From Clavelina lepadiformis (Eukaryota > Chordata > Ascidiacea > Aplousobranchia > Clavelinidae): a DNA stretch of 64,000 bases. The translations under genes were made by a program, and so were the position numbers. Location: assembly GCF_947623445.1 (NCBI RefSeq), contig NC_135242.1:15376001-15440000 (forward strand), read 5' to 3'. Under the pieces are notes generated by a model. That model was not told the DNA's origin. It made no database searches and worked only from the letters and a program-made list of their open reading frames with translations. Positions 29,246 through 41,951 of this stretch are shown here, one piece after another. Position 1 is the first letter of the stretch. Each line of letters starts with the position of its first letter.

Positions 29246-31309
29246 TAAAGAAATTTTTTGAAAAATTGGCTATATAGGCCTTATATGTGTGCATTGTTCT
29301 AATCTAACCTAACCGATATTTCTCGCGTGCTGCAACTGCCATTTTAAAGGTTGTTGTTGGTGAAAATGATGTTATGTTGTTTGTCGCGTATGTAGTCAAT
29401 AACAGCAATTTTTTAACTTATTCGACAATCTTCACAAAAGCTTAGTTTTTATCCATAGTTCAGTAACAAGTTGTTCGTAAGCCAACGGTAGGCTACTTTT
29501 ATTAACTTAAGCTAGAAGCCATTAAAGTTTAACTTTGTTTGTGAGCAAGTTTTAAAACACAAATGGATTTAATTGCTATGATTTTGCATTGCACATTTCA
29601 GGACTTTACTGCCATGCTCAAATGCGTTTGATCATATAGTTTTCCCCGTTTTACCATTGAACAACAGCTTACGGCATTTTCTTGTTTGTCGCAAAAAGCT
29701 TGTTGTCGACGTTGTTGTAGCTATAATATCCTTTTTTATTTTGCACCACCCTAAACGTAAAAACCTTGAAATATGTTCTATCATTTTTGAATGAATGTAT
29801 AAGCTATTACTTGCAAATATATTCGATGCGCACCAACTGGAATGTTTTATAAGTCAAGTCTTGGACGTTAACTATATAATTAGCCAAACCAAGTTTTGTA
29901 ACAAAGAGTGTGATTAACTGATTATATAAGAAAACGAACGTCAAACAGAGTATTGTTATAGTTGACACGAATTTTGTATACTTTAAAACAACAACACTTA
30001 AAGGCTTGTGTTATTTTATCTTTGCATTTTTAAAACAGTTTTTGCACACAGTGCTATTTACTGCACAGTTTACCCAACGTTTAACAAGAAATTAAGAGCA
30101 AATTGCAGTTCAAGTAAAAGTAACTAATGTTTTATATAGCAAAGAGATTTGCCTTTGATCGATTTCATGTAGGGGGCAAAATCTGCGATAATCGCAGATT
30201 GTCAATAAGCAAACATTAACTTTCCGTTTATGAATGTCAGCTTAGAGGACCCTTAATTGACGCTTCAATTAATAAGGTGATTTGCGAAACAAACTTCATT
30301 ACTGAACGTTAGAAGTGTTATTTTGTATAAACAAACTCGATTCCTGTAATGAGTGAAAATAATGTTATCAGAACTTGTATAAATTAGCCTTTAGCGTCAA
30401 ACAATCTCAATGAATAAGGTTAAAAGTAGTCTTATTTATTGACTATTTTTCTGCTTAAGTGCGCTTAAAGGTTCTCCGAAAAATTCGTGATAGTAAACAC
30501 CTTTTATTAAAACTGTGCAAGATCAGAGTTTAGCCCATTACATAAAGCCACATATATACCACCTATACCGTATACCTTTCTTACATGTAAAAACGAAAAA
30601 AAAACCTATACCCGAAGTAAACAACGTGGGTGAGGAAGTATAGGCCTTTATACGAGATATGGTTATACCGATGTATGAGCTACAAAATCTATTTAACGTA
30701 AGCCCACTTACTGGGCAACAGGGAATTAAAAGTTTCGTTTTATACTTCTTTTAGTATAACATGTATATTTCATATACAATTAGTCTAGAATCAATCAACC
30801 AATTATCCTACGGATATATGAAGCACTGAAAGTACTATTGGTGTTTACCAAATACAAACTTTTGTGAAAAATGATTGAAAACAAAGAACATAAGGAACAT
30901 GCTAATGGAGTGTTTTCTAAAACATTTGAACCACATTTCACTTAAATAGCTATGACGTCGAAATATAGGCTATAGACTACGATTGTGCGTGCTCTCTGTA
31001 CGAGACCATAAAATACATTTGCCGTAAAAATACGAGCCTGTTTTTAGTATTTAAGAAAATAATACATAACTTTTGTTTACTTAGGTTTACCTAACATTAT
31101 TTGCGTTGGCGACAACAACAATATGTCCTGTATAAACAGTACGTTAAGACGGAATTTACGATGAAAAGCAAGTAAGGTAGGAAAAAGAACGATGTTTCGG
31201 ACAAAGAAACGATCAGCATTAATGGAATAATCTGAGTTGAAAACACGTTATGCCTTCAAAAGAGTAAGTCCTGAGATATTTTTGCAGATAGAAAGTTTTA
31301 TTTACGGCA
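29246..31309. other. Intergenic between Barx and scramblase
   Basis: Presumed Barx 3' UTR and AT-rich spacer. The only structured element seen is a 21-bp palindrome at 30,180. No ORF with domain content. Confidence 0.4.
30180..30200. repeat. Perfect 10-bp palindrome with 1-nt centre
   Basis: AATCTGCGAT and ATCGCAGATT are exact inverted copies around a single A. It may be a dimeric factor site or a chance palindrome, 935 bp after the Barx stop codon. Confidence 0.5.
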
Positions 31310-33317
31310 ATGTCAAGTGGAAAAATGTCAAAGGACTTTCCAATGGATCAGGCAGTTACTTGCCAACCAAGGTACTCACTCGTGCGTGAGAAACATCTGA
31401 GTGAAACCATCAGGAGACCCAATTGTAAAGGGATCAAGGTTTTAGAGCAAGTGGATGAACTACATGTGAGAAGAGTTGGTGGAAAAGGAGGTGGGTTTGC
31501 TAAAGTTATGAATTTACATGTAATCGACTCTAAAGCTTGCCTCAACTAGGAAATAATTAAGCTGCAAGCTAGTTATTTCATATTCATGATTTAATAGTGG
31601 TATCGCTTTTTTCCTTGCAAGACTATACTGCAGTCGAAATGATAGGAAACACTCCAAACTAGCCTATATATACAGTCTATATATTTGGAGCAGGAGAATA
31701 TAATTTTTCACAATTACTTTTTAAAACTATTTAAGAATGTTGTGTAGCAAAGTAGCCTATAGTGCGCTATTGATGCAGAGGCTATTGACAGTGGTGGATT
31801 TAGGTTTGGCATGGACCAAGACGAGGTATGGCGCAACGTGGGCCCCAAAGTTACGGGAAACGTAGAAATCTATCCCGTGAATAGTTAACAATAATACTCG
31901 TATACGTAATATCGTATAGCAATAGCGCGTATACATAAACGGGGGCGAGGGCTCTTGGAGTAGGGGCCCGAGACGACAGCCTTGCTCGTCTCACACTAAA
32001 GTAACTATTGCTTATCTATCACATACACTTATACGGCACACCTGATTACCAAAAGTCGTTTAAAAATTTGTACTTTTTAGGTGTAATATGTAACGGGTAC
32101 CAGAAATACCAAATTTCAGACCAAAATGGAGTTCATGTTTTTGATGGGATCGAAGGTAAATTACGATTTCTACAGTAATTTGAGTCAAATGAATGTAGGT
32201 CTGATAAGTTACATCACATCAACGTAATCAGATATATCATTATTTGCAATAATTGTTTTTAGAATCGAGCTGTCTTTGCGTGCATTGCTGTGGACCATCC
32301 CGTTCGTATAAGTTGACAATTAAAGGCAAAGCTGGTTCAAATTTGTTGCAATTTTGGCGCCCATTCGGCTGCGATGACGCCTGCTGGTGCTGCTGTGGAT
32401 GTGGTCTAAACACAATTCATGTTACAAAGCTCGATGCATCCCCGGAGGAGAATCTAGGAAAAGTTGTGCAAGAGTAATAGTTGCTTCTTAAACCTTTTAA
32501 GGCTGTACGTTTAAACTATCGTTTGTGAAAGTAATGCTGATATCATGCCTATAGATGGAGCATGTGGCGTGAAAGGTTCTGCATACAAGAAAGGAATGGA
32601 CAAAAGTTCAGCATAAATGGTCCGAACATTACCTGCCGATGTTATTCAAACATCACTTTCAAAGTGATTAGCAACCTTTTTATGTGGTTTAATTTCTTTA
32701 AATATTTTCTGAACTTCTTTATTAAAACAACACAATTTAGGCGTTAAGTTTAGTCTTGGCATATTTTATAGGTGCAAGAAAAAGATGGTGAAGAAATTGG
32801 TGCAATCTGGAAACGGGCACAATCCGACGGAAATGATACTTTTGTGCAGTTTGGAGTAACATGTAAGACTCTTGTATACGTACAATCGTACATTGGCATA
32901 TATACAGCGGTTTTTAGACGATCTCCCAAGACCAAGTGTAGCTATTGCGCCACCGATAATAATGCGATGAGGTTGACAATTAAAACAAGTTTTAAATAAA
33001 AATTTGACAATCCAAACCCGTCCAGAAACTTAACGTGCATTCCAAATCAAGCAGCACCCTGTACCAATGTACTATAGAATAACGCAACAGTACATTGCCC
33101 ACTTAACGAAATTTTAATTTTCAGTTGCCAAACCATGCGAAGTTGAAATGAAAGCCCTCCTTCTGGCGGCGGCATTTTTGTTGGTAATTTGTAAGATTGC
33201 AATATTTTATGAAATTCTAATGAAAATCAAAAGATTTCAACACTTACAGAGACAAATTTGAAAACGTGTAAGAGTAACTTTGTTTTTCAGAACCACAAAT
33301 TTTTCGAAACAAGTTAA
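31310..33317 (+). CDS. Phospholipid scramblase family protein
   Basis: Seven exons, 31,310-31,490, 32,081-32,155, 32,263-32,473, 32,555-32,663, 32,772-32,862, 33,125-33,183 and 33,291-33,317, give 250 residues in consistent phase. The order matches the scramblase domain: GIKVLEQVDELHVRR (family GLEYLSQIDQ), YQKYQISDQNGVHVF, CVHCCGPSRSYKLTIKG, FGCDDACWCCCGCG (the palmitoylated cysteine cluster), FCIQERNGQKFSINGP, IGAIWKRAQSDGNDTFVQFG (Ca2+-binding-like segment) and the C-terminal hydrophobic helix MKALLLAAAFLL, ending FFETS. Such proteins sit in membranes by lipidation and a C-terminal helix and are linked to Ca2+-dependent lipid movement. The N-terminus is short and lacks the proline-rich PPxY region of PLSCR1. 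The gene is convergent with EIF4E2, 965 bp between stops. Confidence 0.92.
31785..31990. repeat. Possible transposon fragment in scramblase intron 1
   Basis: ACAGTGGTGGATTTAGG followed by GC-rich GGGCCCC and GGGGCCCGAG motifs is unlike the surrounding AT-rich intron and resembles the ends of CAGNGGCGGATT-type DNA elements. No second end was matched. Confidence 0.3.
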
Positions 33318-34281
33318 ACAGGTACATCAAAGCAGCCGAAAGTTGAAGCTCGATTTGAATTCAAATTAGCTGAAATATCTTATGCGGTGTGTTCAAATAT
33401 TAGTAGAACGTAGCAAGGATAAAGAGACAACCATTTCATATGCAATCAATTGAAGCTGGATGTAAAATTTATTTGTAATACAGTAAAACAATTGGTAATG
33501 CAGAAGAATACGTTCGCGTGTTTAAATCTTTCTTTGCAGAGAGCGCAGACCTACTGCTCATAAATTGTTCTACATGAGCGTCACAGGAACGCAGTATAAT
33601 CAACACCTGCAGAAATTTAGTTTTCATTCCTCATCGTACACAAGGAGTATTATCTTGTGAATGTCTCTGTATTCCGAAAACTTGATTTGTCCCTGCAAAT
33701 AACATAAACTTGTCAATAAGAACCATGTTACCGAATACAGTAAAGCACAATTAAATTAATTATTATTGGCGTACAAGTAGATGCTGAATCTATCTCCTTG
33801 TAACCAGTTAAAATCAATTGGTGCACATTTTGGTTTTCATAAAAAACAAACAAGTTAGGTGTGTTCTGTGTTGCACACTTTTAGCAGGAGACAGATAGCA
33901 GTATATAATTTCATGTCAGGATAAAATGAATAAAGATATTGGTGCATGAAATTTGATAAAATGTTTACTTGTAAACTAGAAAGTGATCTTCTTTGACAAG
34001 CATCAATCCAGTTACAATACTAAGTTTTAATATGTTAATAACTTCAGCTGCAAATGCCTAGTATGCATTTCCTATAGAAGACACATATTTAAACATAAAA
34101 CACAAAGAACTAAAATCATTGAAGCTATGAACACTCTTTGATGGCAAAATGAAGTAAAACACACTAAATATATTTTGATAATTTAAATAACCATAAAATA
34201 AAATGGTACTGTCTGTACTTTGTCTACGTTATAAAGTAATACTAATGTAATGTCGATATTGGTCTAATTGTAAAAATTATC
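33318..34281. other. Convergent 3' flanks of scramblase and EIF4E2
   Basis: No coding sequence. TTTATT at about 33,469 would be an AATAAA signal for the - strand gene, and AATAAA at about 33,930 one for the + strand gene, so the two 3' UTRs may overlap. Confidence 0.35.
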
Positions 34282-36159
34282 TTACTTTAAACTTTCATTG
34301 TGAGTCTTATATTCCATAACTGTGTTAGGGGGGAGGTTTAAAACACGGCGAAGTGTATCTCGTATTCTAGATGTCACTTGGCCGTCACTTGCAGTTCTGT
34401 TCCAAATCGATATGATATCTTCCTAAACAAAAAAATTTAAAAAAATTATCCATACAAAATGAGCTATACTATCTGATAACTTCATAAGGCTCACAAAGCA
34501 TCTTTCAAGTTAAGTTTTTATCATCTGCATTTAATTTCCTACTATCTATAAATGAAAAATAAGGCATACCTGAAATCTAATAGAAACAACAGCGCCACAT
34601 ATCTCATCTCCAACCATAAACTGTTCTCCAAGCATGGCAAGTATTAAATTTTCCCAGCATCTGGAGACAAGACCTTTTCGCAAACGCACAATCCATTTAC
34701 CACCCAATCTGTTGTCTTTGTCCTATCAATAATGGAAAAATATCAATAGGCTACTGCAAAGTTAATATAAAATGAGTATTGTACTACAGTATCATATTTA
34801 TCTAATGTACAAGTTACACCAACAAATTTTCAGTGCGATTTAATAAATTCAAACACACAAAATCCGTGCTATTTTATGATAATCTTAGGCTTAACCCATA
34901 TTTTTACGTACTGTAAATACACACATAATATAACACATATACTATCAGTAAATAAGGACATTGCCTAAATGTAGTTAGTCCACCCACTTCCCACAATGGC
35001 TTAATGCCACCTTTAAATATATGGATGTCGCTGTGGCCAGTCAAATCACTTGGTCTAATCATGTGACTGTATATTTTCCAGAATTGCTCTACCTATTGAT
35101 AAAAATGATCTTATTACTATTGGGAAAGAAATGATAACTTTTACAAACATATTTAACAAGCAACAAGCTGAAAAATGTATAGTTTGAATTAATTTGTTCT
35201 CAAGGTTGTGTTTGCTAAAATAGATTCCGTCAAAGCAAGCCAATAAAAGTTTGAAACCCAATGTTATTCACTTTATGTCAAACAATGACAGAATTTTGGA
35301 CACATTCAACTGTCACTAAAGACATACTGATCGAAATGTTCCAATTATTTTCATATTTTTTTCAAAACTTGAAGGATCAGGATTTCTTCCAGGTGGCTTT
35401 TTGGAATACCAAAAACAGTAAGTATATTGTAAGGGGTGTTCCCCGGGGCCTGGTGCAACATCTTTAAAACCAGTAACTGCATCTTCTTTCATCTCCTCCG
35501 ATCCAGACCCACTATCATCATCTTTTAACCTTTGCATAAAAACTTTATTACTTTAACACATGTATTTGCTAAAAAGGTTTTAGTTATTCAAAACTAAATG
35601 TACTGTATATACTGGTAAGCTACATAGGCTGAAAATATGTTTGCTTTGTTTTGAAACAATGTATTGATGATACAAAATGCAAAATGATAAACAAACCCAA
35701 GAAACTCCAAGGTTCAACAAAGCAAAACATGGCCCATATTAATGAAACAAACTCAAAAAGAACCACAAAATATAAAATTTACAACACCCTATTCTGGATT
35801 TTATGGTGGAATGGAGTATGCCTGTTTTCTACATGTGACGATGTTGACCAAGCAGACAAACATTAAAGTAAAACTCGTTACCTTGAAGCTGAAGAGACCA
35901 ATTATATCATTTCGATTTATTGGTAAACTACCAATAACTTACCATATAACCATAACTAACCAATAACCAACTTTGGTACCATATCAAAACTTAAGCAAAT
36001 TAGCAACAAACGTCCATTAGAACAGGCAATGATATATAGGCTTTTTCAGAAAGACACGCCATTGCTTTTTGTATGTTTAGCGCTTTAACGTATCAGCAGC
36101 TACCACAAAATCCAGACAAGCTAACAAAAAGGAACTCACGCATCAAACTTGTTGTTCAT
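34282..36159 (-). CDS. EIF4E2: eIF4E homologous protein (4EHP, class II eIF4E)
   Basis: Five exons on the - strand, 36,140-36,159, 35,328-35,529, 34,988-35,092, 34,570-34,722 and 34,282-34,422, splice in phase to 206 residues. The tiny first exon encodes MNNKFDA, and with exon 2 gives MNNKFDALKDDDSG, essentially the start of human EIF4E2. The cap-binding core follows: HPLQYTYCFWYSKKPPGRN, VEQFWKIYSHMIRPSDLTGH, IKPLWEDKDNRLGGKWIVRL, RCWENLILAMLGEQFMVGDE and TASDGQVTSRIRDTLRRVLN. The Tyr in the FWYS block and the Trp in PLWE are the class II cap-stacking residues. 4EHP binds the mRNA 5' cap without recruiting eIF4G and represses translation with partners such as GIGYF. It is about 40 residues shorter than the human protein, mostly in the N-terminal linker. 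Confidence 0.95.
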
Positions 36160-38600
36160 TCTTCAAAATGGTCTTGGATTTGACACCCAGTATTTAGTGC
36201 ATATGATTGATAAAATCTGCTTTTGTAGTTATTTGAAAGAAAATATATTACCTCACCTGATACAGCCTATTGCAAGTATTTCTTACTGTTTCAAAACATA
36301 AAAACACTAGTATTAGAGTGTGAGTATACATTTTTCAGATGTTAAAAACTCATTATTTTAATTACATAATTAAATGTGGTGGCAAAATCTTAAAACCATG
36401 GAAATTCTTCTAAAATTATTCTGTTTATTGGGAAAAAAGAAATGTTTTCATATTTATAATGAATTTACATGATTGAAATGCACCAGTCTGTTGTGCACTG
36501 TTTGTGTTGTAACTAAATGATTTTTAAAAAAGTACTGAAGAAGCATATACAACAGTCACATAATTATGTACTGTCTCAAACAACATTTTCTGGTGGAATA
36601 TTCTCAAAATTGAATGAGGAGAAAAAGAGAAGAGTAATCTTGTGCTGATGCTTGGTGTCGAATTATCACGCTGAGATGGTAGCAAGTACAATTGATCTTT
36701 TGTCTGCATAGCTCTAAGAAATGTAAACGACAACATTTTACTAGATAGATCTTCCCAGAAACATTGCTTGGGTGCTGTTAAACAAAGTAAGCAGATGAGC
36801 TAGTGAATGTCACCGATCTCCCAAGCGATTTCAGTGCGATTTTCAAGACCAACTAGCTACTACTAGCTGGGTGTTAAGTGTAGAACTACAATAACTTAAT
36901 TATAACGATGGTGATGAAGTACTTTAACCTAAACAATACATTGCCAAAAATACAAGATTATAGAAAAATGAATTGTGGGAAATAAGCTTTTGTTCTTGAT
37001 CAGAGGATAAAAAAGAAGAGGAAAAGTAATTAGCATCCCAATGCTTGGCGAGGTTAGCGTCGAAATATCAATGCTTGGCGAGATCACTGGTTACGAACCA
37101 GATCTCTAGAAAAGACTAAAAAGTACAACAGAGAAGTTCGACAAGAAATGATGCGTACAAACACGCAAATGCTGGTGTTATGGCATACATTAAAGCGTCA
37201 ATTCTTGTTTGTTTATAATAAATTGACATTCAAACAACTTATTTTTCTTTGTCTATTTATTATAAACCGGCATGATGAGTAAAATATTCAGCGTGCATGT
37301 TGATAAATCTCGTGCATGCAAGTGCCACACTTTCCACAAAGGTGTGTAGGCTCTTCATATTTATAAAAAAAAGAGTTTAGTAGAACTTAGGTGACTATTT
37401 CACTTTAAGCAGCTTCAAAAGCCTAGGTCAAGCAGTTCATTGTTATAGTTATATAGGCAGTTAGGTTCTAAGGACAATAGTGTAAAGTACATGCATGAAA
37501 CTTTTTTAGGAAGCAAAATGCACGTCTGACTCGCCTGAACTCTTTCATGTTTTGTTTTCCGCAATTATTGTTTGGTGCCTGTTTTAATTTTCTATAGTTG
37601 CAGCCCCAGCTGCAAACGATAGTTAACACCTAGCATTTTGTTAGCTTCCGGGCTTCGCTGTTTTTCCACTGTTCGTTGACTGTTTGTGAGCATACTTCTT
37701 GTTATAATTTGCTTTCAAAAGTTAGCACCATTCTGTTCACACGTCACACAGACACAGTGGTGGATATTAAACGATACGAGAAATGTTGTTTCGAATACCA
37801 ATTGACTTGACTCTCAAGACCTTTATTTACCAGATAAAACAACTTGAATTGAATCATTTCTACCGAAACACTCGGCTTGACTTGAGCCTCAATAGATAAA
37901 GACTTGGTTACCACTCTTCCAGAAACCTTGTCTACAAATGCAGCGGTTTTACGTCAACTAACCGTTACTAAAGTGACGTGCCGGTGTAGTGCCAAATATC
38001 GATCTCCTCTGTGACGTAGTAGATTCATTGTCTGAGGATTTTACTCAGCGGCAATCGTACCCCTATTCAGTGGCTAAATAATATGATACTGTACCGTGTC
38101 TTTTGCTAACGCAAGCATACTGGCAAACAAAATACCAAGCTGAATCAAGCCAACAGATACCTGGCAGACATTTTTTTATGATCACTATAATGTTAAATTT
38201 AAACTTTCGGTGGGAAACGATGTCCAAAATCGCTTTCAAACGTCTTAAAAAGATCGAAAATTAACCCAAAAATCTTGCAGGCGTTAATTACGATTGTGTT
38301 TGTCGGTACTAACTAGTGACTTCTACAGAGGCAGACCACTTTCAACTTACCTATGTAAATTTAAGTTTAACGTGATAAAATTTAATTTTTATATCTGGTG
38401 AGAAAAGATGTCCAAAATCGCCGTCAAACGTCGAAAAAAACAACGAAAATTGACGCAAATAATTGAAAACGTTTTGTAACTTCCATCCTAAATGTCTACA
38501 CCAAAGTGAGAAAAGCAAATGGTACTATGCCAAGTCGCTTTAACTATTGCTTGAAATATTGTTAAAAATTTTGAAGTGATAGTGGCGGTCGACGCGAATT
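36160..38600. other. Intergenic with short repeats; no gene
   Basis: AT-rich sequence without a credible exon. CAATGCTTGGCGAG occurs twice within 45 bases near 37,040 and 37,070. Two diverged copies of an approximately 80-bp unit (GATGTCCAAAATCGC then TCAAACGTC) begin near 38,190 and 38,374. Confidence 0.45.
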
Positions 38601-38718
38601 GTCCACTTTTTTTATTCCCATTGCGTCCAGGTCTGCTCTGGCCCGGAATGGCAGTACCTGCCAGGGTCCTAGCTATGGGTCAAATATAGCATGGAGTCCC
38701 AGTCTCCTTTAAGGCAGT

Positions 38719-39620
38719 TTGAATATACTCGAAGTTCATTCTGGCAACTGCGACGTCATCGCAACCATGTGTACTGGCCACTGTCTTTCCATTGAAATAC
38801 TTTTAGTGACGTGGAGTAAGAAGATTTGTTACATGGGTAACAACCTGTCTGCTACGACTTTTTACCCTGGCCTGCGTAATGAAGATGTCAGTCCAGCTTC
38901 GCTTACAACGATTGCAAAACATGGGAAGCAGAAATTACCAGTTGTAAGTCCTCAGTTCGACTGGCGTAGAGACAGAAAAGCAAGAGAACGGTTGCAACAC
39001 AAACTGGTCTTAATCTTCAATCCTCCACTACAACATTTATCTGTTATAGATGCCAGAAGGACTTGTGTAGAGCCAGACGCTGGGCAGCCCTCAGTCAGTA
39101 AGGTGCTGCCTCGCCACGATCCGCTAGCCCCACAGAGTGCGTGCATGGGGCTTAGAAGAAGCCCTGCAACTTATGACTTGTTTCAATCAAGCCTGCTAAG
39201 ATTCGGCCTCAACATCAGTCTGAAGAAGATGATAGTAATTTCACAGAGCGCAGACGTCCGACCTGGCATTAATGTCTCCAATCAAGACCTCCACATCGTC
39301 CATGACTTCGTTAACCTGGACTCTACCATCTCCGACTCCCTCTTTCTGGACACCGAACTCAGCAAGCGGATCGGCAAGGCCTCAATCACCACGACCAGAA
39401 TGACTAAAAGAGTATTGACCAAAAGCAAGCTATCAGAACACACAAAGTTACAAGTATACACTGCATGCATCCTGACTCCTGAGCACTCTTTTGTTTGGAA
39501 GCGAATCTTGGATCACACGACCTCGGCACAAACATCAACTTCTTCCACTTACGCCGTCTATTAGCCGTACACAAAATGTCAGGTGGCAGTATAAAATGCC
39601 TAACACCAGAGTGTTGTTTA
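38719..39620 (+). pseudogene. LINE reverse transcriptase fragment
   Basis: A 281-codon frame contains FGLNISLKKMIVISQ, LHIVHDFVNLDSTISDSL, LDTELSKRIGKASITTTRM and TKSKLSEHTKLQVYTACILT. This is the thumb and post-RT region of a widespread endonuclease/reverse-transcriptase LINE family, where the usual form is FGLTISLKKTxVM...VVHDFxYLGSTIS...TRIGKA...VYRACVLS. The conserved LYGSETW that should follow is damaged (FVWKRIL), and the N-terminal half of the frame is unrelated or scrambled. It is a 5'-truncated, decayed non-LTR element; the strand follows the RT frame. Confidence 0.8.
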
Positions 39621-39698
39621 AATGCAACTACTCTCGAGCTGGGATGCAAATAAACGATATCAAAGTAAAAGCGTTACCACTATCCCTAATCCCCTGTT

Positions 39699-39941
39699 GT
39701 GTTACAAATTGAAGATCGATCACCTAAGATTATAGATAAATTTAAATATATTTTCATTTCCTCTTCCGGCACTATTGATTCTGATGTAAAAAATCGTTGC
39801 ATTTGTCTTGCCGCAGCTGCATTCGAACAGTTCCGAAACCTCATCTTTTCAAATCAGTTACTTAGTCTCCCCACCCAAATTGGCATGTGGTGTAAAAAGC
39901 GGTTTAATCGTGGTAGACCAGTGTCAGATCCAGTGGCTTAG
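39699..39941 (+). pseudogene. Second LINE reverse transcriptase fragment
   Basis: An 80-codon frame reads FKYIFISSSGTIDSDVKNRC, LAAAAFEQFRNLIFSNQLLS and LPTQIGMW. It parallels the same LINE RT stretch (FKYLGSxxxxDGxxDxEIxxRIxxAxxAFxxL...LSLxTKxxVY). It partly covers the same RT region as the preceding fragment but diverges in sequence, so it comes from another copy or family. The downstream frame to 40,266 has no recognisable domain. Confidence 0.6.
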
Positions 39942-41109
39942 CCTCAAAGAAATGCCCAGAAATAGCTTCCTCAAATTGTCCTCTACTCAGAGCTCCGCAA
40001 TGGCGTCCAATTGGTACCCAAAGAAAAAGATTGCCACATCATATCAAGTCAATCATGCAAACATGCAATATCAACCCCGATACCATAGAAAAATTAGCAA
40101 ACGACCGAATCCAATGGTAGCGTCTCATAAAAACTTGAAAGAAAAATTTGCAGCAAGCCGAACTGGAACGAACGAACAGAAATTGGATAGAAGAGTACAT
40201 CAGGAAAATTCAGAACTCAAATGCACTTATGGAAGACCCTTCTCCCACTTGTTTACCATTCTGTAAATCAAACATTGGCTTTCATTCCCATATGCGGAGT
40301 CAGAAAATGGGACAAGGACCGTAACGGTCTTTGCTTCGACAGACCACCATATAAGCAAGTAAGCCTTTGCCTTCACATAAATGAAATGTAATTGTTTTTT
40401 CACATTAATTGTTCGCATTGGTTGTTCAAACATGTTCTGTAAATTCTCCGAGACCGGCGGGCACACTGTTTTAAATTATGACGCATTTATTACCAATGTG
40501 TATTTCAGAACTCCGCTGTGACAAAGGTCATTCAATATTTGTGCGTTGAACTCGACAAACGTTGTTTCCAGTTCATTCTTGGTTTTTACTTTCAGATTAA
40601 GGTGTGCTTCCCATGTGGATTGTCTGTTACTGTATTCTTTACTGCTGTCATATTGTTCTCTCAAAAGTAAAGCAAGCAGATTTCTCCAAGCAGTGTGGTC
40701 GTTATTTCAAGGTTAACGCCACAGAAATATCACGTCACACCTTCGCTTTTTATTGCCGTTAAGCAATGACACCAAATGCACAAATATCATAAAAACAACC
40801 ATAAAAGCATGCCGGTTGATTTCATTTAAAATGCACATAAATACTAAGTAAATCAATTCAAGCAAAAAATGTCAAAACTTCATAACAGGTTAATAGGATG
40901 CGACGAGAATATGTCGAGAGACGAGACGAACTATGGTCAGTTCAGCGGTATAATACGCATATGAAACCTTTCCGATACGCTGCAAAGACTTCTGGAAGTT
41001 GTACCATTGTATTAAATGTAGGTTTTAGTCGATTGTTATGAGCCTAATTAATATTGATAGCGATGGAAACTTAATTTTGTGTCGGCACAACATTAGGTTT
41101 TTTGGGAAT

Positions 41110-41360
41110 TATATTATCGGACTGCAAATTCGTTCGTTCTGCACGTTCACAAATTGCGTACGCGATCACAATTTACGAACGCACAAGTGAGAAATTTTGC
41201 TAGGCCAAAGGTTCATGATATCGCGTTGGTAAATTACATACGCGTTCACAAATTTTACACGCTAGTTTAGCGTACATTCAATTTATGAAGACGTTGTTAG
41301 GAACCTTTCGGCCAGGCAAAATATAATACTTACACTTTCGCAATTTACATACACGTTGAA
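41110..41360. repeat. Loosely palindromic intergenic region
   Basis: AAAGGTTC near 41,207 and GAACCTTT at 41,301 are inverted, and variants of CACGTTCACAAATT occur on both strands around them. It looks like a degraded inverted-repeat element; no ends or duplications could be fixed. Confidence 0.3.
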
Positions 41361-41546
41361 AAAAAAGCGAATTCTGAGACATATGGTTAGCCATAGCTTG
41401 CCGTGAGTTTTTGAAATCGGAGCGTCACTTTACTAATCAGCACAGCCGCAGTTCAGCTTAAGCCTCCAATCGATTTCGATGCTTCGTTTTCAATACGCAC
41501 ACTGCACTATATCCAGTCTCATTAAGTCTAGTCGTCGCAAATTGAA

Positions 41547-41951
41547 TCAAATTTTGAACCACAAACTTTGAAACTGTCGGATACACTTTGTACATGGAAG
41601 CCCAAAAGTGGATATGTGTAGAATCGTTTGGGTATTTTTATTTGAACGAAATTTGTTGTTTGTTGCAAATTTGAGATTTGCTACTTCTGCCGTCATATCC
41701 ATAAAATCTTTTCGAACTTGGAGGGATAGTTGAGGCAGATTGGTGGCTGCAGATGGATAAATTATCAAATCATTTTCAATAGTAGGCGTCAAAGTTTTAC
41801 CATAATAGTCCACAAACTTTTGGGCAAGATGCTCCATGTGTCCGATTATGGTCTGCTCAATGTCAACTATTTCATCACAAATATAGTGTTTTAGTTTGGG
41901 GAGCTTATCGTGCTCATTTCGGGTAACATAGCATTTCCATAGAATGAACAC
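41547..41951 (-). pseudogene. hAT transposase fragment
   Basis: The 134-residue frame includes KLPKLKHYICDEIVDIEQTI, IGHMEHLAQKFVDYYGKTLT, NDLIIYPSAATNLPQLSL and VRKDFMDMTAEVANLKF. The spacing of the FPxL-like block, EHLxxLxxxFxxyF and the LQLELIDLQ-like segment follows ZBED5/GTF2IRD2-type hAT transposases just before their C-terminal dimerisation region. The start and the C-terminal MFGSTYxCE block are missing. It is a relic, with no terminal repeats assigned. Confidence 0.5.

Noticed and set aside
31348-31545. - strand ORF of 65 codons
   Set aside because: It is antisense to scramblase exon 1, whose frame matches a known family.
36524-36736. - strand ORF as an upstream EIF4E2 exon
   Set aside because: The MNNKFDA exon at 36,140 already supplies the conserved start of the protein.
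38952-39649. - strand ORFs opposite the LINE
   Set aside because: They mirror the reverse transcriptase frame and show no domain.
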